This document shows positions 7,034 to 14,382 of a stretch of 20,645 bases of DNA, one piece after another (position 1 is the stretch's first letter; each line of letters opens with the position of its first letter). A program made the translations under genes and the position numbers. Location of the stretch: positions 1 to 20,645 of the forward strand of contig JAOZTW010000020.1 in assembly GCA_029938985.1 (NCBI GenBank), given 5' to 3'. This DNA comes from Bacteroidales bacterium. Lineage in GTDB: Bacteria > Bacteroidota > Bacteroidia > Bacteroidales > JAOZQN01. Under the pieces are notes generated by a model. That model was not told the DNA's origin, ran no database searches, and saw nothing but the letters and a program-made list of their open reading frames with translations.

Positions 7034-7855
7034 TTATTTTTGTAATTTGTAAAAACGGAAACCTCCCCAAATTGCTGCACCAATTGCTCCAGCATAAACT
7101 GAATCTTCGTGAGCCATTACCTCTACATTTACTTTACTTTTGGCAATTAATTCTCTAACAGCTTCAACCATACCAATATTCATTGCCATGCCTCCTGTTA
7201 ATACAACTGGAGTTTTTGCTTTTACCGAAGAAATTAATCTTACAATTTTGTTGGCAATAGATAAATGTATCCCTTTTATTATGTCGGGAGTTGTTATTCC
7301 TCTGGAAACCATGTTTATTACATCTGTTTCTGCCAAAACAGAACAAATACCCGAAGGAACTTCTGGACTGTTTGATTTTAAAGACGTTTCTCCCACTTCT
7401 TCCATTGACAAACCAAGATAACGTGAAATGTTTTCTATGAATTGTCCAGAGCCAGAAGCACATTGTCCAGTCATCTTATAATCAAGCACTCTACCCATGT
7501 TATTAATATTTATTGCTCTTACAAAAAGTGCCCCCATATCCACAACCGCCAAAGCTTCGGGATATAAAAAGATGCCTCCTCTTGCATGTGTAGTCATGCT
7601 ATAAAAATGTCCTTTTTTTCTTTTAACCATTTCGCCTTCACCAGTTGAAGCAAGGTATGAAATATCTTCATATTTAAGATTATTTCGTTCTAATACTTCA
7701 TCAATAAGTACATCTGCAACTTCTTCTGGGTTGCGTTTTCTTATTTTTTCAACTGCTTTATCTAAGATAACAGGATTGTCAGAATATTGCATCAAAACTA
7801 ATTTAATATTACTGCTACCTACGTCTATCCCGATAGTATATATTTTGTTTTCCAT
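7034..7855 (-). CDS. bcrD: benzoyl-CoA reductase subunit D-like (BadF/BadG/BcrA/BcrD ATPase)
   Basis: A 273-residue ASKHA-fold ATPase. With BcrA it would form the heterodimer that uses ATP hydrolysis to pass low-potential electrons from a [4Fe-4S] cluster to BcrB/BcrC. The phosphate loop is IGIDVGSSNIK (8-18). The cluster cysteines are C132 in MTGQCASGSGQF and C171 in ICSVLAETDVINMVSRG. TTHARGGIFLYPEALAVVDMGAL (88-110) is as in Thauera-type BcrD: the usual DIGGQD motif is replaced by DMGAL. This, and the FYSMTTHARG stretch, separates it from 2-hydroxyacyl-CoA dehydratase activators. The length is close to Thauera BcrD, which I recall as about 280 residues. The gene begins 22 bp after bcrA and ends 5 bp before the synthetase start. 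Confidence is high for the family and good for the BcrD assignment. Confidence 0.87.
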   Translation of the reverse strand: MENKIYTIGIDVGSSNIKLVLMQYSDNPVILDKAVEKIRKRNPEEVADVLIDEVLERNNLKYEDISYLASTGEGEMVKRKKGHFYSMTTHARGGIFLYPEALAVVDMGALFVRAININNMGRVLDYKMTGQCASGSGQFIENISRYLGLSMEEVGETSLKSNSPEVPSGICSVLAETDVINMVSRGITTPDIIKGIHLSIANKIVRLISSVKAKTPVVLTGGMAMNIGMVEAVRELIAKSKVNVEVMAHEDSVYAGAIGAAIWGGFRFYKLQK

Positions 7856-7877
7856 TTTTAATTATTTTTTGTCATGC

Positions 7878-9260
7878 CTATTTTTTTGAGTTTCTTCTTG
7901 CAAACATTGCTCCTCCAAGTGCTCCCATAAATATAGAATCGGTATGAATATTAATTGTAATATCATCTCCATAATTTTCGTGAACAAGTTCTGAAACATA
8001 TTTTAAAACTGCTTGATTACGAGCTACTCCACCAGTAAAAGTAAATTCGTTTCTTACACCACCCGAACGTGCGAGTAGGGACATAGCTCTCATAACAATT
8101 GCTCTATGCAGACCTGCAAGAATATCTGTTCGTTTGCGTCCTATGTTTAGTAATTCTCTAATTTCTGCGGCAGCAAAAACAGTGCAAGTAGAACATATAT
8201 TTACCTCATTTGTAGCCTCAAGTGCCAAAGGTCCAAGTTCGTTGAGCGAAATACTAAATTCATCTGCAATATAACCAAGATAACGTCCACAGCCTGCAGC
8301 ACATCTGTCGTTCATGTGGAAACTTGTTACCAATCCATGCCTATCAACTTGTATTGCTTTTGTGTCTTGTCCTCCAATATCTAAAACAGTTTTTGTGTTC
8401 GGAAAAATTGCGTGAGCACCAAAAGCATGACAAAGAATTTCCGATTTTATTGATTTTTCAGGAAAAGGTAATAAAGCTCTACCGTAACCTGTGCCAACCA
8501 TGTCGGCAATATGAATATCCATTGAAGCAACAAAACCTATGTGGTCTTTAAACGAATTGTATATTTCTTTGTAAGAACCTTTTAATAAGTTAATTTCTCT
8601 GTCAAATTTGAGGCTACTTGTAGTACGTTCATTGTCGGCTAACGAACTATATTTTTTATCTAATATCTCCATAGCTTTTGCTACAAGTTTACCAAAATTA
8701 AAATCGGTTAACTCGTTTTCTACAGGTGTGATACTTTTATCGTAAATCAACATTATAGGGTCAAAATATTTTTTATGTAATTTATTAACCTCATTATTAT
8801 ATCTTTCGCTTACAATGTCTCTAAAAAACTGATTTTTACTTCCCAAATTTGAATTTATAAATTCATGACGAATTTTTGGACTAATGGTATCTACAATTTT
8901 AGTTACTATAGCCGATAAGTCTTCTTTTTTGTCATCGTCAAAAGTAGATTTTATTGTGTCTTGAAACTGAACACTTAATCTGTCAAGACGGTGTTTGAAT
9001 TGAAGATACTGAAACACCGATTCTACATCATCAATATATTTTTTATATTCTGGGTTGTCTTCTATTTCGTCTTCTAACTTCATTTTTAGAAGAGAAAATC
9101 TTGCATTATATATTGCCTCGAGACGGGCTATTTCGGTTGCTACCAAATAATTAGCTCTTGTGTTAGTTATTCCTCTGCCTATTATTTTATCATTTTCATC
9201 AATAATAATTGCTTTGGAGGTGGTAGAACCGAGATCTATTCCTAAATAATATTTATTCAT
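7878..9260 (-). CDS. bcrA: benzoyl-CoA reductase subunit A-like ATPase
   Basis: A 460-residue ASKHA-fold ATPase, partner of BcrD. The N-terminal motif is GIDLGSTTSK (7-16). A long insertion, roughly residues 38-240 and partly helical and charged, separates it from GTGYGRALLPF (256-266), DIGGQDTKAI (304-313) and the cluster region MNDRCAAGCGRYLGY (C320, C324) and ICSTCTVFAAAE (C356, C359). By comparison with 2-hydroxyglutaryl-CoA dehydratase activators, C320 and C359 would bind the [4Fe-4S] cluster shared with BcrD. Activators of dehydratases are about 260 residues and lack the insertion. A BcrA of about 440 residues with it is typical of Thauera-type reductases. The unusual point is the 248-bp repeat-bearing gap separating it from bcrB. 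Confidence 0.87.
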   Translation of the reverse strand: MNKYYLGIDLGSTTSKAIIIDENDKIIGRGITNTRANYLVATEIARLEAIYNARFSLLKMKLEDEIEDNPEYKKYIDDVESVFQYLQFKHRLDRLSVQFQDTIKSTFDDDKKEDLSAIVTKIVDTISPKIRHEFINSNLGSKNQFFRDIVSERYNNEVNKLHKKYFDPIMLIYDKSITPVENELTDFNFGKLVAKAMEILDKKYSSLADNERTTSSLKFDREINLLKGSYKEIYNSFKDHIGFVASMDIHIADMVGTGYGRALLPFPEKSIKSEILCHAFGAHAIFPNTKTVLDIGGQDTKAIQVDRHGLVTSFHMNDRCAAGCGRYLGYIADEFSISLNELGPLALEATNEVNICSTCTVFAAAEIRELLNIGRKRTDILAGLHRAIVMRAMSLLARSGGVRNEFTFTGGVARNQAVLKYVSELVHENYGDDITINIHTDSIFMGALGGAMFARRNSKK

Positions 9261-9279
9261 TATAAATTGTTTTTTTAAG

Positions 9280-9389
9280 CATGTTTCACAAATGCAATTT
9301 TTTTGTTATTTTATTTTAAAATCTTAATTTACAATAGTAAACTGCGGTTAAAATTTAAAATGACTTTAATTTTACACTTCTGAAACATG
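9280..9389. repeat. inverted-repeat sequence between bcrB and bcrA
   Basis: CATGTTTCA (9280-9288) and TGAAACATG (9381-9389) are exact inverted copies about 110 bp apart. The left end extends to CATGTTTCACAAATG, which recurs reversed at 14357-14371 in another inverted-repeat region, so this looks like a dispersed family. The enclosed sequence is AT-rich with no gene. It occupies half of the gap inside the bcr operon. Confidence 0.5.
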
Positions 9390-9420
9390 TTTTATTATAT
9401 TAAATGTCCAATTCTGTAAT

Positions 9421-9506
9421 TTCAAGTTTTACTTGAAGTTCGGCATATTAAAATAAATAAGTACCCATATTGGTTTATAATTGTATCATTGCACCATTGA
9501 ATAATT
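9421..9506. repeat. hairpin plus dispersed 29-bp repeat in the bcrB-bcrA gap
   Basis: TTCAAGT (9421-9427) and ACTTGAA (9431-9437) form a tight 7-bp hairpin with a TTT loop. Positions 9478-9506 match 15355-15383 on the other strand at 27 of 29 bases (core CAATGATACAATTA when read on the minus strand). Further shared blocks, ACCAAT and ATGGGTACTTA, follow in both places. It is therefore a second copy of a dispersed intergenic repeat. The hairpin lacks a clear T-tract, so termination is uncertain. Confidence 0.55.
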
Positions 9507-9508
9507 AC

Positions 9509-10789
9509 TTAATTACCTAAAATTAATTTTCGTTGTTCTAACATTTGGAAAAAAGATTCTAATCTATTTTTGATGTTAGAATAAGAAAAATATCTTGGGT
9601 CAACTAAATCGGACTCTACAAAACCAACAGGTATTTCAAGTTTTCTTTCTAATTGTTGCATTATCATTAATTGCCCTGCCGAAAACGAGTTACAGCTTTT
9701 TATTGAATTTACCAAAAATCCATCTGCATCATAATTAGTAATACAATCAGATAATAAATCTACTCTTTGTTCAAGGTTTAGGTTTGTATAGCAATTCATA
9801 CAATATTTTGCAAGACTTTCCAATGGTTTTTCTGGGTTAACTCTAAATCCATTATCATATACTCCACCTACTTTAGTGTATGAAGAAGCAACTATTACTG
9901 CTCCCATATCATAAAATATTTTCCAAAATTCTCTAAAATGTGTCCAGTTTGGTGGTCCTTCAACAACAAGTCTAAATTTCTCTTCTTTCATTTCGCCCTC
10001 TGGTGTAATTGGTCCTAATCCTTTTTCTACACGTTCAAGAATTTCTTTATATAGTTCTTCGTAGTAATGCACCGCTTCTTCTGTTCCTCTAAATCCAATA
10101 TTGATAGGTCCAATATAATAAACGCCAGCAAAATAGGCATCAATTGGTGATGGTTTATTTTTGGTGGTTTCAAATATTTTAACCATATACTCCTCAACTT
10201 TGTTGGTATTGACAAGTATTTTTTTCAATTTTTCTTCGTCATATTTTTTCCCAGAAACTTTTTCCATTTTTGGAATAACTTCTTCTTTAAGTTGTTTTAC
10301 CATATACTCGGTCATTTCAGGAGTTATTTTTTGAGCTTCCTGATATGGAGTATGTAACAGTGCTACTGGCACTCCGGGGTACAGTCTTTCAAGTGTTTCA
10401 AACCATTTCATAAAAGTAAAACAGCCTGTATAACTTAACAGTAATAAGTCGGGGTCGGGGATTTTTTCTCCAGTAGGACCAATATTTCCGTTTATCATCA
10501 TGCCTACGTCACATTTTACGTAGGTGCAAACGTCTTCTGAATGTCCTATTTTTTCTGCATCACGAATAAAATCTCTTGATTTTTTTCGCATCCCTGATTG
10601 CAAAGCGTTGATTTCGGGATATACTGGGAGCATGTCGAATGCTCTTATTAACTCTGAAATATTGCCTGGTACAAATGTATAAACAACTTTTTTTCCAGTT
10701 TCTTTGGCAGTACTTAATTCTTTAAAAAGCGATGCTATCATCTCTTTTTGAATTATCATACTTTTTTCTTTTTTTACTTTTTTTGACAT
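9509..10789 (-). CDS. bcrB: benzoyl-CoA reductase subunit B-like (2-hydroxyacyl-CoA dehydratase family)
   Basis: A 426-residue protein of the HgdB/FldB/BcrB family. With BcrC it would form the module that receives electrons from BcrA/BcrD and reduces the aryl-CoA ring. YPEINALQSGMR (57-68), EDVCTYVKCDVG (85-96, C88) and LLSYTGCFTFMKWFE (117-131, C123) match the BcrB pattern, and C366 in NSIKSCNSFS is the third conserved cysteine. These three are the likely iron-sulfur ligands. The length is close to that I recall for Thauera BcrB. The ATG start at 10789 lies 11 bp after the bcrC stop. The N-terminus is Lys-rich for about 10 residues, so M11 is an alternative start. A 2-hydroxyacyl-CoA dehydratase subunit is the main alternative, made unlikely by the paired ATPases. 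Confidence 0.85.
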   Translation of the reverse strand: MSKKVKKEKSMIIQKEMIASLFKELSTAKETGKKVVYTFVPGNISELIRAFDMLPVYPEINALQSGMRKKSRDFIRDAEKIGHSEDVCTYVKCDVGMMINGNIGPTGEKIPDPDLLLLSYTGCFTFMKWFETLERLYPGVPVALLHTPYQEAQKITPEMTEYMVKQLKEEVIPKMEKVSGKKYDEEKLKKILVNTNKVEEYMVKIFETTKNKPSPIDAYFAGVYYIGPINIGFRGTEEAVHYYEELYKEILERVEKGLGPITPEGEMKEEKFRLVVEGPPNWTHFREFWKIFYDMGAVIVASSYTKVGGVYDNGFRVNPEKPLESLAKYCMNCYTNLNLEQRVDLLSDCITNYDADGFLVNSIKSCNSFSAGQLMIMQQLERKLEIPVGFVESDLVDPRYFSYSNIKNRLESFFQMLEQRKLILGN

Positions 10790-10800
10790 ACTTTATTTTT

Positions 10801-11970
10801 TTATTCCCATAATTTAATAGAATCTGAAAACGTACCGACTTGTTCTTTGATAACTTTAAATTGTCCGGTATTTTCGCTGAATAAGAAGCTTATGTATCTT
10901 ACATTGTTATCATCACAAGCTTTTTGTAGTATAGGATGGTCAAGAAGTGCGGGGTCGCAGAAACTTGGTGCTGCAAAAATTATCCCATCAACTTTTCTTT
11001 CTTTCATTAATTTTAATAATCTGGCTTCCTTTGGGTTATCTACATCGTATATTGATGATGAGAAAGTACTATGGTTAAGATAGGCTTCGCTTAAAGTGTT
11101 AAGTAAACCATCTTCGGAGTTTGCGTTTTCAATATCTTTTTGAATCCATCTTGATCCTAACAGAAAATCGTCTTCAACTATATAGCAACCAGCCATTTCT
11201 ATTGTCTTAATTAAACCAATTGGTGGTTGTTCACAAAATGCTCCAATTACCAAAACTCTAATTTTATCAAGGTTGTCTCCAATATCTTCTTGAATATGTT
11301 GAACAACGTTTTCTAATATAAGATTATGTTCTTCCACAGGTATCATATAGCCTGCTCTAACAATATGATATACATCGGCTGCCGTTAATCTCCAAGGAGT
11401 TTGTTGTCGTATATCATAAATTTTCTTTATCAGCTCTCTATTTTTATTAAATAGCTGTATAGAATTGTTTAACCGTTCTTGTGTTAGTTCAACATTATTT
11501 AATTTATAAACTTGATTTAAAACATGTTGTAATTCTTTTTGGTAAAATTCTCCTCCAATATGGGATTTAAAATTTTGCGGATAGTCAAGGTATTTTATAA
11601 ATTTACCTTTTCCTACAAGTAAAAACATTCCAGACAAGTTTCTAATAACATCACAAATTGACGGAAAAATAAATCCATCAAATCCTTCAAAATGTCCGTC
11701 GAGCACCATTTCTATAATACTTCTTGGCATGTGGCATATATAAGACTGATAATAAGCATCTCCTTTAATAATTTGCTTTTTATCACCTCCTCCCAATATT
11801 CCTACGCACAATCCACCAACTGCATGGATTATTTCGCGTGGAAAATAAATTGGCATGTGACCAACAATAACCCGACTGTCATCTTGTGATTTCCATTCTT
11901 TTGCTCTTGTAAAATTTAAGTCAAAAGATATTTCCTCACACCTTTTAATAATATCTTTTAATGATTCCAA
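10801..11970 (-). CDS. bcrC: benzoyl-CoA reductase subunit C-like (2-hydroxyacyl-CoA dehydratase family)
   Basis: A 389-residue partner of BcrB. Characteristic stretches are GHMPIYFPREIIHAVGGL (37-54), IKGDAYYQSYICHMPRS (68-84, C79), FPSICDVIRNLSGM (102-115, C106), RAGYMIPVEEHN (205-216) and AAPSFCDPALLDHP (333-346, C338). The order of conserved cysteines (ICxxxR, SICDxxR, FCDPA) is that of BcrC, and these probably bind an iron-sulfur cluster. It is first in the operon. No in-frame ATG lies between the upstream stop (12004-12006) and the first domain residues, so translation probably starts at TTG (11968-11970). The leader from the predicted promoter is about 90 bases. No DNA-binding or signal sequence is visible. 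Placement in the benzoyl-CoA reductase branch is well supported by the four-gene context. Confidence 0.86.
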   Translation of the reverse strand: MESLKDIIKRCEEISFDLNFTRAKEWKSQDDSRVIVGHMPIYFPREIIHAVGGLCVGILGGGDKKQIIKGDAYYQSYICHMPRSIIEMVLDGHFEGFDGFIFPSICDVIRNLSGMFLLVGKGKFIKYLDYPQNFKSHIGGEFYQKELQHVLNQVYKLNNVELTQERLNNSIQLFNKNRELIKKIYDIRQQTPWRLTAADVYHIVRAGYMIPVEEHNLILENVVQHIQEDIGDNLDKIRVLVIGAFCEQPPIGLIKTIEMAGCYIVEDDFLLGSRWIQKDIENANSEDGLLNTLSEAYLNHSTFSSSIYDVDNPKEARLLKLMKERKVDGIIFAAPSFCDPALLDHPILQKACDDNNVRYISFLFSENTGQFKVIKEQVGTFSDSIKLWE

Positions 11971-12068
11971 AGTTCGTAGTATTGTTTTGCTTGAATAATT
12001 AAATTATTCAGGTTAGTAATATATTTTTTATAATAAAATTTTTAATATGCTTTATAGCACGAAAGTTG

Positions 12069-12099
12069 CAAAGTTAGTTTTTTTTTTTTAATATGCAAA
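12069..12099 (-). promoter_or_regulatory. Bacteroidota-type promoter for the bcr operon
   Basis: On the minus strand TTTG (12099-12096), a 19-base spacer and TAACTTTG (12076-12069) match the -33/-7 consensus of Bacteroidota primary-sigma promoters (TTTG, N19-21, TAnnTTTG). Transcription would start near 12062-12065, about 90 bases before the bcrC TTG start. No operator is recognised. Confidence 0.7.
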
Positions 12100-12264
12100 T
12101 TTTTTAAAAAAATATTTTTCTATATCTTGGATAACTTTTAGTAATAAAAGTTAGAAATATCTGTTTTATTTTAATAATTAAAGCTTTTTTTATAAATTGG
12201 TTGAATGTTTCAAATAGGGCATATTTAACACATATTCTTTTTGTATAACAATACTTTGGATAAT

Positions 12265-12423
12265 TAAGTAGATAGCTGTATTTAAACGTCACTTTTAAAG
12301 GTCTATTTTTTCATTCTGTTTCGTTAAAAAATATTTACATATAAGTATGCAAATATTTTTTGCCTTACATAATGAAAAAATAACCTCTTTAAAAAAAGAC
12401 GTTTATATACAGCTGTCTACTTA
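12265..12423. mobile_element. MITE-like inverted-repeat element, family 2, copy 1
   Basis: The ends are TAAGTAGATAGCTGTA (left) and its near complement ending in TACAGCTGTCTACTTA (right). Complementarity continues inward for about 50 bases through AAACGTC, TTTTAAAG and TATTTTTTCATT. A shorter relative lies at 15268-15344, sharing the AAACGTCAxTTTTAAAGGTC stretch. There is no gene inside and no obvious target duplication. It accounts for much of the gene-free stretch 11971-12446; the rest, apart from the promoter at 12069-12099, is AT-rich with nothing recognised. Confidence 0.65.
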
Positions 12424-12446
12424 TGTCTTCATACAGCAGTGTTTTT

Positions 12447-13274
12447 TTAATTTTCTTGAAGGATATTGTAAGCATTTGATATTTTTTGAAACATTTCGTT
12501 AGCTTTATTAATATCATTTACATTTTTGGATTTTAGTGTGTCGGGATGGTGAATTTTGGCAAGTTTATAGTATGCTTTTTTTATTTCGGCATTTGAGCTA
12601 TTTTCGCTAATACCAAGTACTTTAAATGCAAATTTCTTTTTTATCTCAAGCTCAGATGTATTATGAAAATGATATTTATTATCTTCAACTTTTGTTTCGT
12701 CTTTCAAAATAACAAACATTGATTTTACATGTTGAAAAACTTTATCAGGAATTGCAATTTTTTTGGCAAAAAGCTTTAAAAAAGCATCTTCTTCTTTAGA
12801 GTATTTACTGTCAATAACTGCAAATGCAATTAATTCATAAATAGCTCTTAAACGTGTAGCAGGTGGATAGTTTCGTAAGTAAGTAGCAATTCTATTAACA
12901 TCAATTTTCTTAGTTTGGTAATATTTTATTATATTATAATTTTGGTCTATTAAATCGGCTTCATAATATTTTTTTAAAAAAAACTTAATATCAGCTTCAC
13001 TTGTATTTGAGATATTTATCAAAATTGATATGAGTGAAAAATATGCTTCTTTTGATTTTTTTATTGATAATTTCTTTATTATTAGTTGAAAAACACTTCC
13101 AAATGTATTGAAAAGTGATATCAAAAATAAAAAAAATACTACTATAAATAAAAATGAATGCAGGCTTGGAGTTTCTTCAAAATCATCTGGAATTATTGTA
13201 AGAATATAGATGAAAGCTGGTGTTGTACAGGCTAATACAATATAAGAGTAAATTTTTTTATTTATTTTATTCAT
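12447..13274 (-). CDS. membrane-anchored J-domain protein (DjlA/TerB-like)
   Basis: A 275-residue protein with two predicted N-terminal membrane segments (about 8-27 and 40-68), a middle helical region resembling TerB/DjlA (about 130-205, including IAFAVIDSKYSKEEDAFLKLF), and a C-terminal J domain starting near residue 215 with FKVLGISENSSNAEIKKAYY and the essential HPD motif in KIHHPDTL. J domains stimulate ATP hydrolysis by DnaK-type chaperones. This arrangement suggests recruitment of DnaK to the inner face of the membrane. The start is 4 bp after the stop of the SirB1-like gene, so the two are very likely cotranscribed. The client is unknown. Confidence 0.82.
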   Translation of the reverse strand: MNKINKKIYSYIVLACTTPAFIYILTIIPDDFEETPSLHSFLFIVVFFLFLISLFNTFGSVFQLIIKKLSIKKSKEAYFSLISILINISNTSEADIKFFLKKYYEADLIDQNYNIIKYYQTKKIDVNRIATYLRNYPPATRLRAIYELIAFAVIDSKYSKEEDAFLKLFAKKIAIPDKVFQHVKSMFVILKDETKVEDNKYHFHNTSELEIKKKFAFKVLGISENSSNAEIKKAYYKLAKIHHPDTLKSKNVNDINKANEMFQKISNAYNILQEN

Positions 13275-13278
13275 TTTA

Positions 13279-14118
13279 TTAATCCTTACTAAAAATTTCG
13301 TTTATTTCTTCATAATCATACAAAAGCGTATTTTTGTCTGAAATTTCTGATAAATTAATTAAATTTTTAATTAATATTTTAATAATAGCATTATTATCAA
13401 TTGGAGTATAATATGATTTTTTTTGTTTTATTTTTTGATGTTTTAAAAAAACATCAATTTCTGACCTACCAAGTACAATACCTTTATTGAATGGATTTAT
13501 ATAAAATATCACATTATTGTTGGTGTTAACATAGGCTAAAAGAAAATTTTGGTGCATATCAATTCCGTAGAGTGGCAAACCAAATCGTCGTGCAACACAT
13601 AAGTATATTATAGCCAAGCTAATATCACTTCCTTTTTTTGTTTTAAGAACTTTATTTATAAAATAATGTTCTTTTGCTCGCATTGCAAAACTTCCTGAAA
13701 ATTTTAATACTTTATACAAAATATGATTAATAGCTCTTATTTGTTCCAGAGGTGTAAAATTATGTATTAATTCATATTTTAATAAATTTTTAATTTTTTC
13801 AATTTCATTATGTAAATCTTTGTATTCTAATTTATTAAAGCGAAGTTTATTAACAAGATAAGCTCCTTTTAATAAATCATTGTTTGCAGTATTTCGCCAG
13901 TCTTGTAAGCTTTTATATATATTTCCAAAACTTATTTCTGCAATTATTTCATTTATTCTTTGATTAAAAAAAGTATTATCAGACGAGTGTGATGATACTT
14001 CTAATTTTGCGATAATATTTGTATTTTCTTGCAAAAGACGATTTTTTACTTGCTCATATACAACCTTGTCGGGGTCTCCAAGTAAAGTTAAGATTGCGTT
14101 ATATTCTTTTTCGGTCAT
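13279..14118 (-). CDS. SirB1-type transglutaminase-like protein
   Basis: A 279-residue protein with the SirB1/transglutaminase-like core: LEQIRAINHILYKVLKFSG (about 123-141), then the NKVLKTKKGSDISLAIIYL stretch (about 156-174) corresponding to the VLxxRxGxPISLxxIY signature, then ARRFGLPLYGIDMHQNFLLAY. The cysteine of true transglutaminases is not seen at the usual place, as is common in SirB1 proteins, so catalysis is doubtful. The N-terminal 110 residues are helical. It is translationally close to the downstream J-domain gene (4-bp gap), which hints at a shared envelope or protein-quality role. The biochemical function is not known. Confidence 0.75.
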   Translation of the reverse strand: MTEKEYNAILTLLGDPDKVVYEQVKNRLLQENTNIIAKLEVSSHSSDNTFFNQRINEIIAEISFGNIYKSLQDWRNTANNDLLKGAYLVNKLRFNKLEYKDLHNEIEKIKNLLKYELIHNFTPLEQIRAINHILYKVLKFSGSFAMRAKEHYFINKVLKTKKGSDISLAIIYLCVARRFGLPLYGIDMHQNFLLAYVNTNNNVIFYINPFNKGIVLGRSEIDVFLKHQKIKQKKSYYTPIDNNAIIKILIKNLINLSEISDKNTLLYDYEEINEIFSKD

Positions 14119-14167
14119 CTTTAATATTTTTAAAATTGGTCAATTATTATATTTTAATATACCAGCT

Positions 14168-14377
14168 AAGTTTCATGTTATAAAAGCGTAAAGTTTAAGG
14201 CATTTTATAACTACTTAAAAATTTGGCGTTTTTCACGAGTGTCAAGTTCAAGGCTTTTTTGAAATATTAGAATTGAAGTTTACCTTTGTAAATGAGCATT
14301 TTAATATTTCAAAAGTAACGAAGAAATTGATACTCGTGAAAAACGCCAAAAATTTACATTTGTGAAACATGAAACCT
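14168..14377. repeat. nested inverted-repeat element between two genes
   Basis: Three nested pairs share one centre: AAGTTTCATG (14168-14177) with CATGAAACCT (14368-14377, one mismatch), a perfect 19-bp pair at 14222-14240 (TTTGGCGTTTTTCACGAGT) and 14332-14350, and a perfect 13-bp pair at 14257-14269 and 14302-14314. There is no gene inside. Its outer end shares CATGTTTCACAAATG with the element at 9280-9389. The symmetry suggests a MITE or a large fold in RNA, between the nucleoside phosphorylase stop and the SirB1-like gene. Confidence 0.7.
14258..14288 (+). promoter_or_regulatory. possible plus-strand promoter inside the inverted-repeat element
   Basis: TTTG (14258-14261), a 19-base spacer and TACCTTTG (14281-14288) match the Bacteroidota promoter pattern. 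It points rightward, antisense to the nucleoside phosphorylase gene, and no gene follows on that strand. It could make an antisense or small RNA, or be a chance match in AT-rich DNA. Confidence 0.35.
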
Positions 14378-14382
14378 AAGTT

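Noticed and set aside
7028..7070. Upstream ATG for the ADP-forming synthetase
   Set aside because: It would overlap the end of bcrD, and the extra residues are not part of the family. The ATG at 7028 sits 5 bp after the bcrD stop.
7034..11970. 2-hydroxyacyl-CoA dehydratase with activator, rather than benzoyl-CoA reductase
   Set aside because: A dehydratase needs one activator of about 260 residues. Here there are two different ATPases, one with the long BcrA insertion, in the order bcrCBAD, with BcrB/BcrC-type motifs. It remains the main alternative for the exact substrate.
12104..12292. Minus-strand 62-codon open frame upstream of bcrC
   Set aside because: It is low-complexity AT-rich sequence overlapping a MITE arm, with no recognisable domain.
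14310..14317. Minus-strand TACTTTTG as a promoter for the SirB1-like operon
   Set aside because: It fits the -7 consensus, but no TTTG is found at the right distance and the leader would be almost 200 bases.
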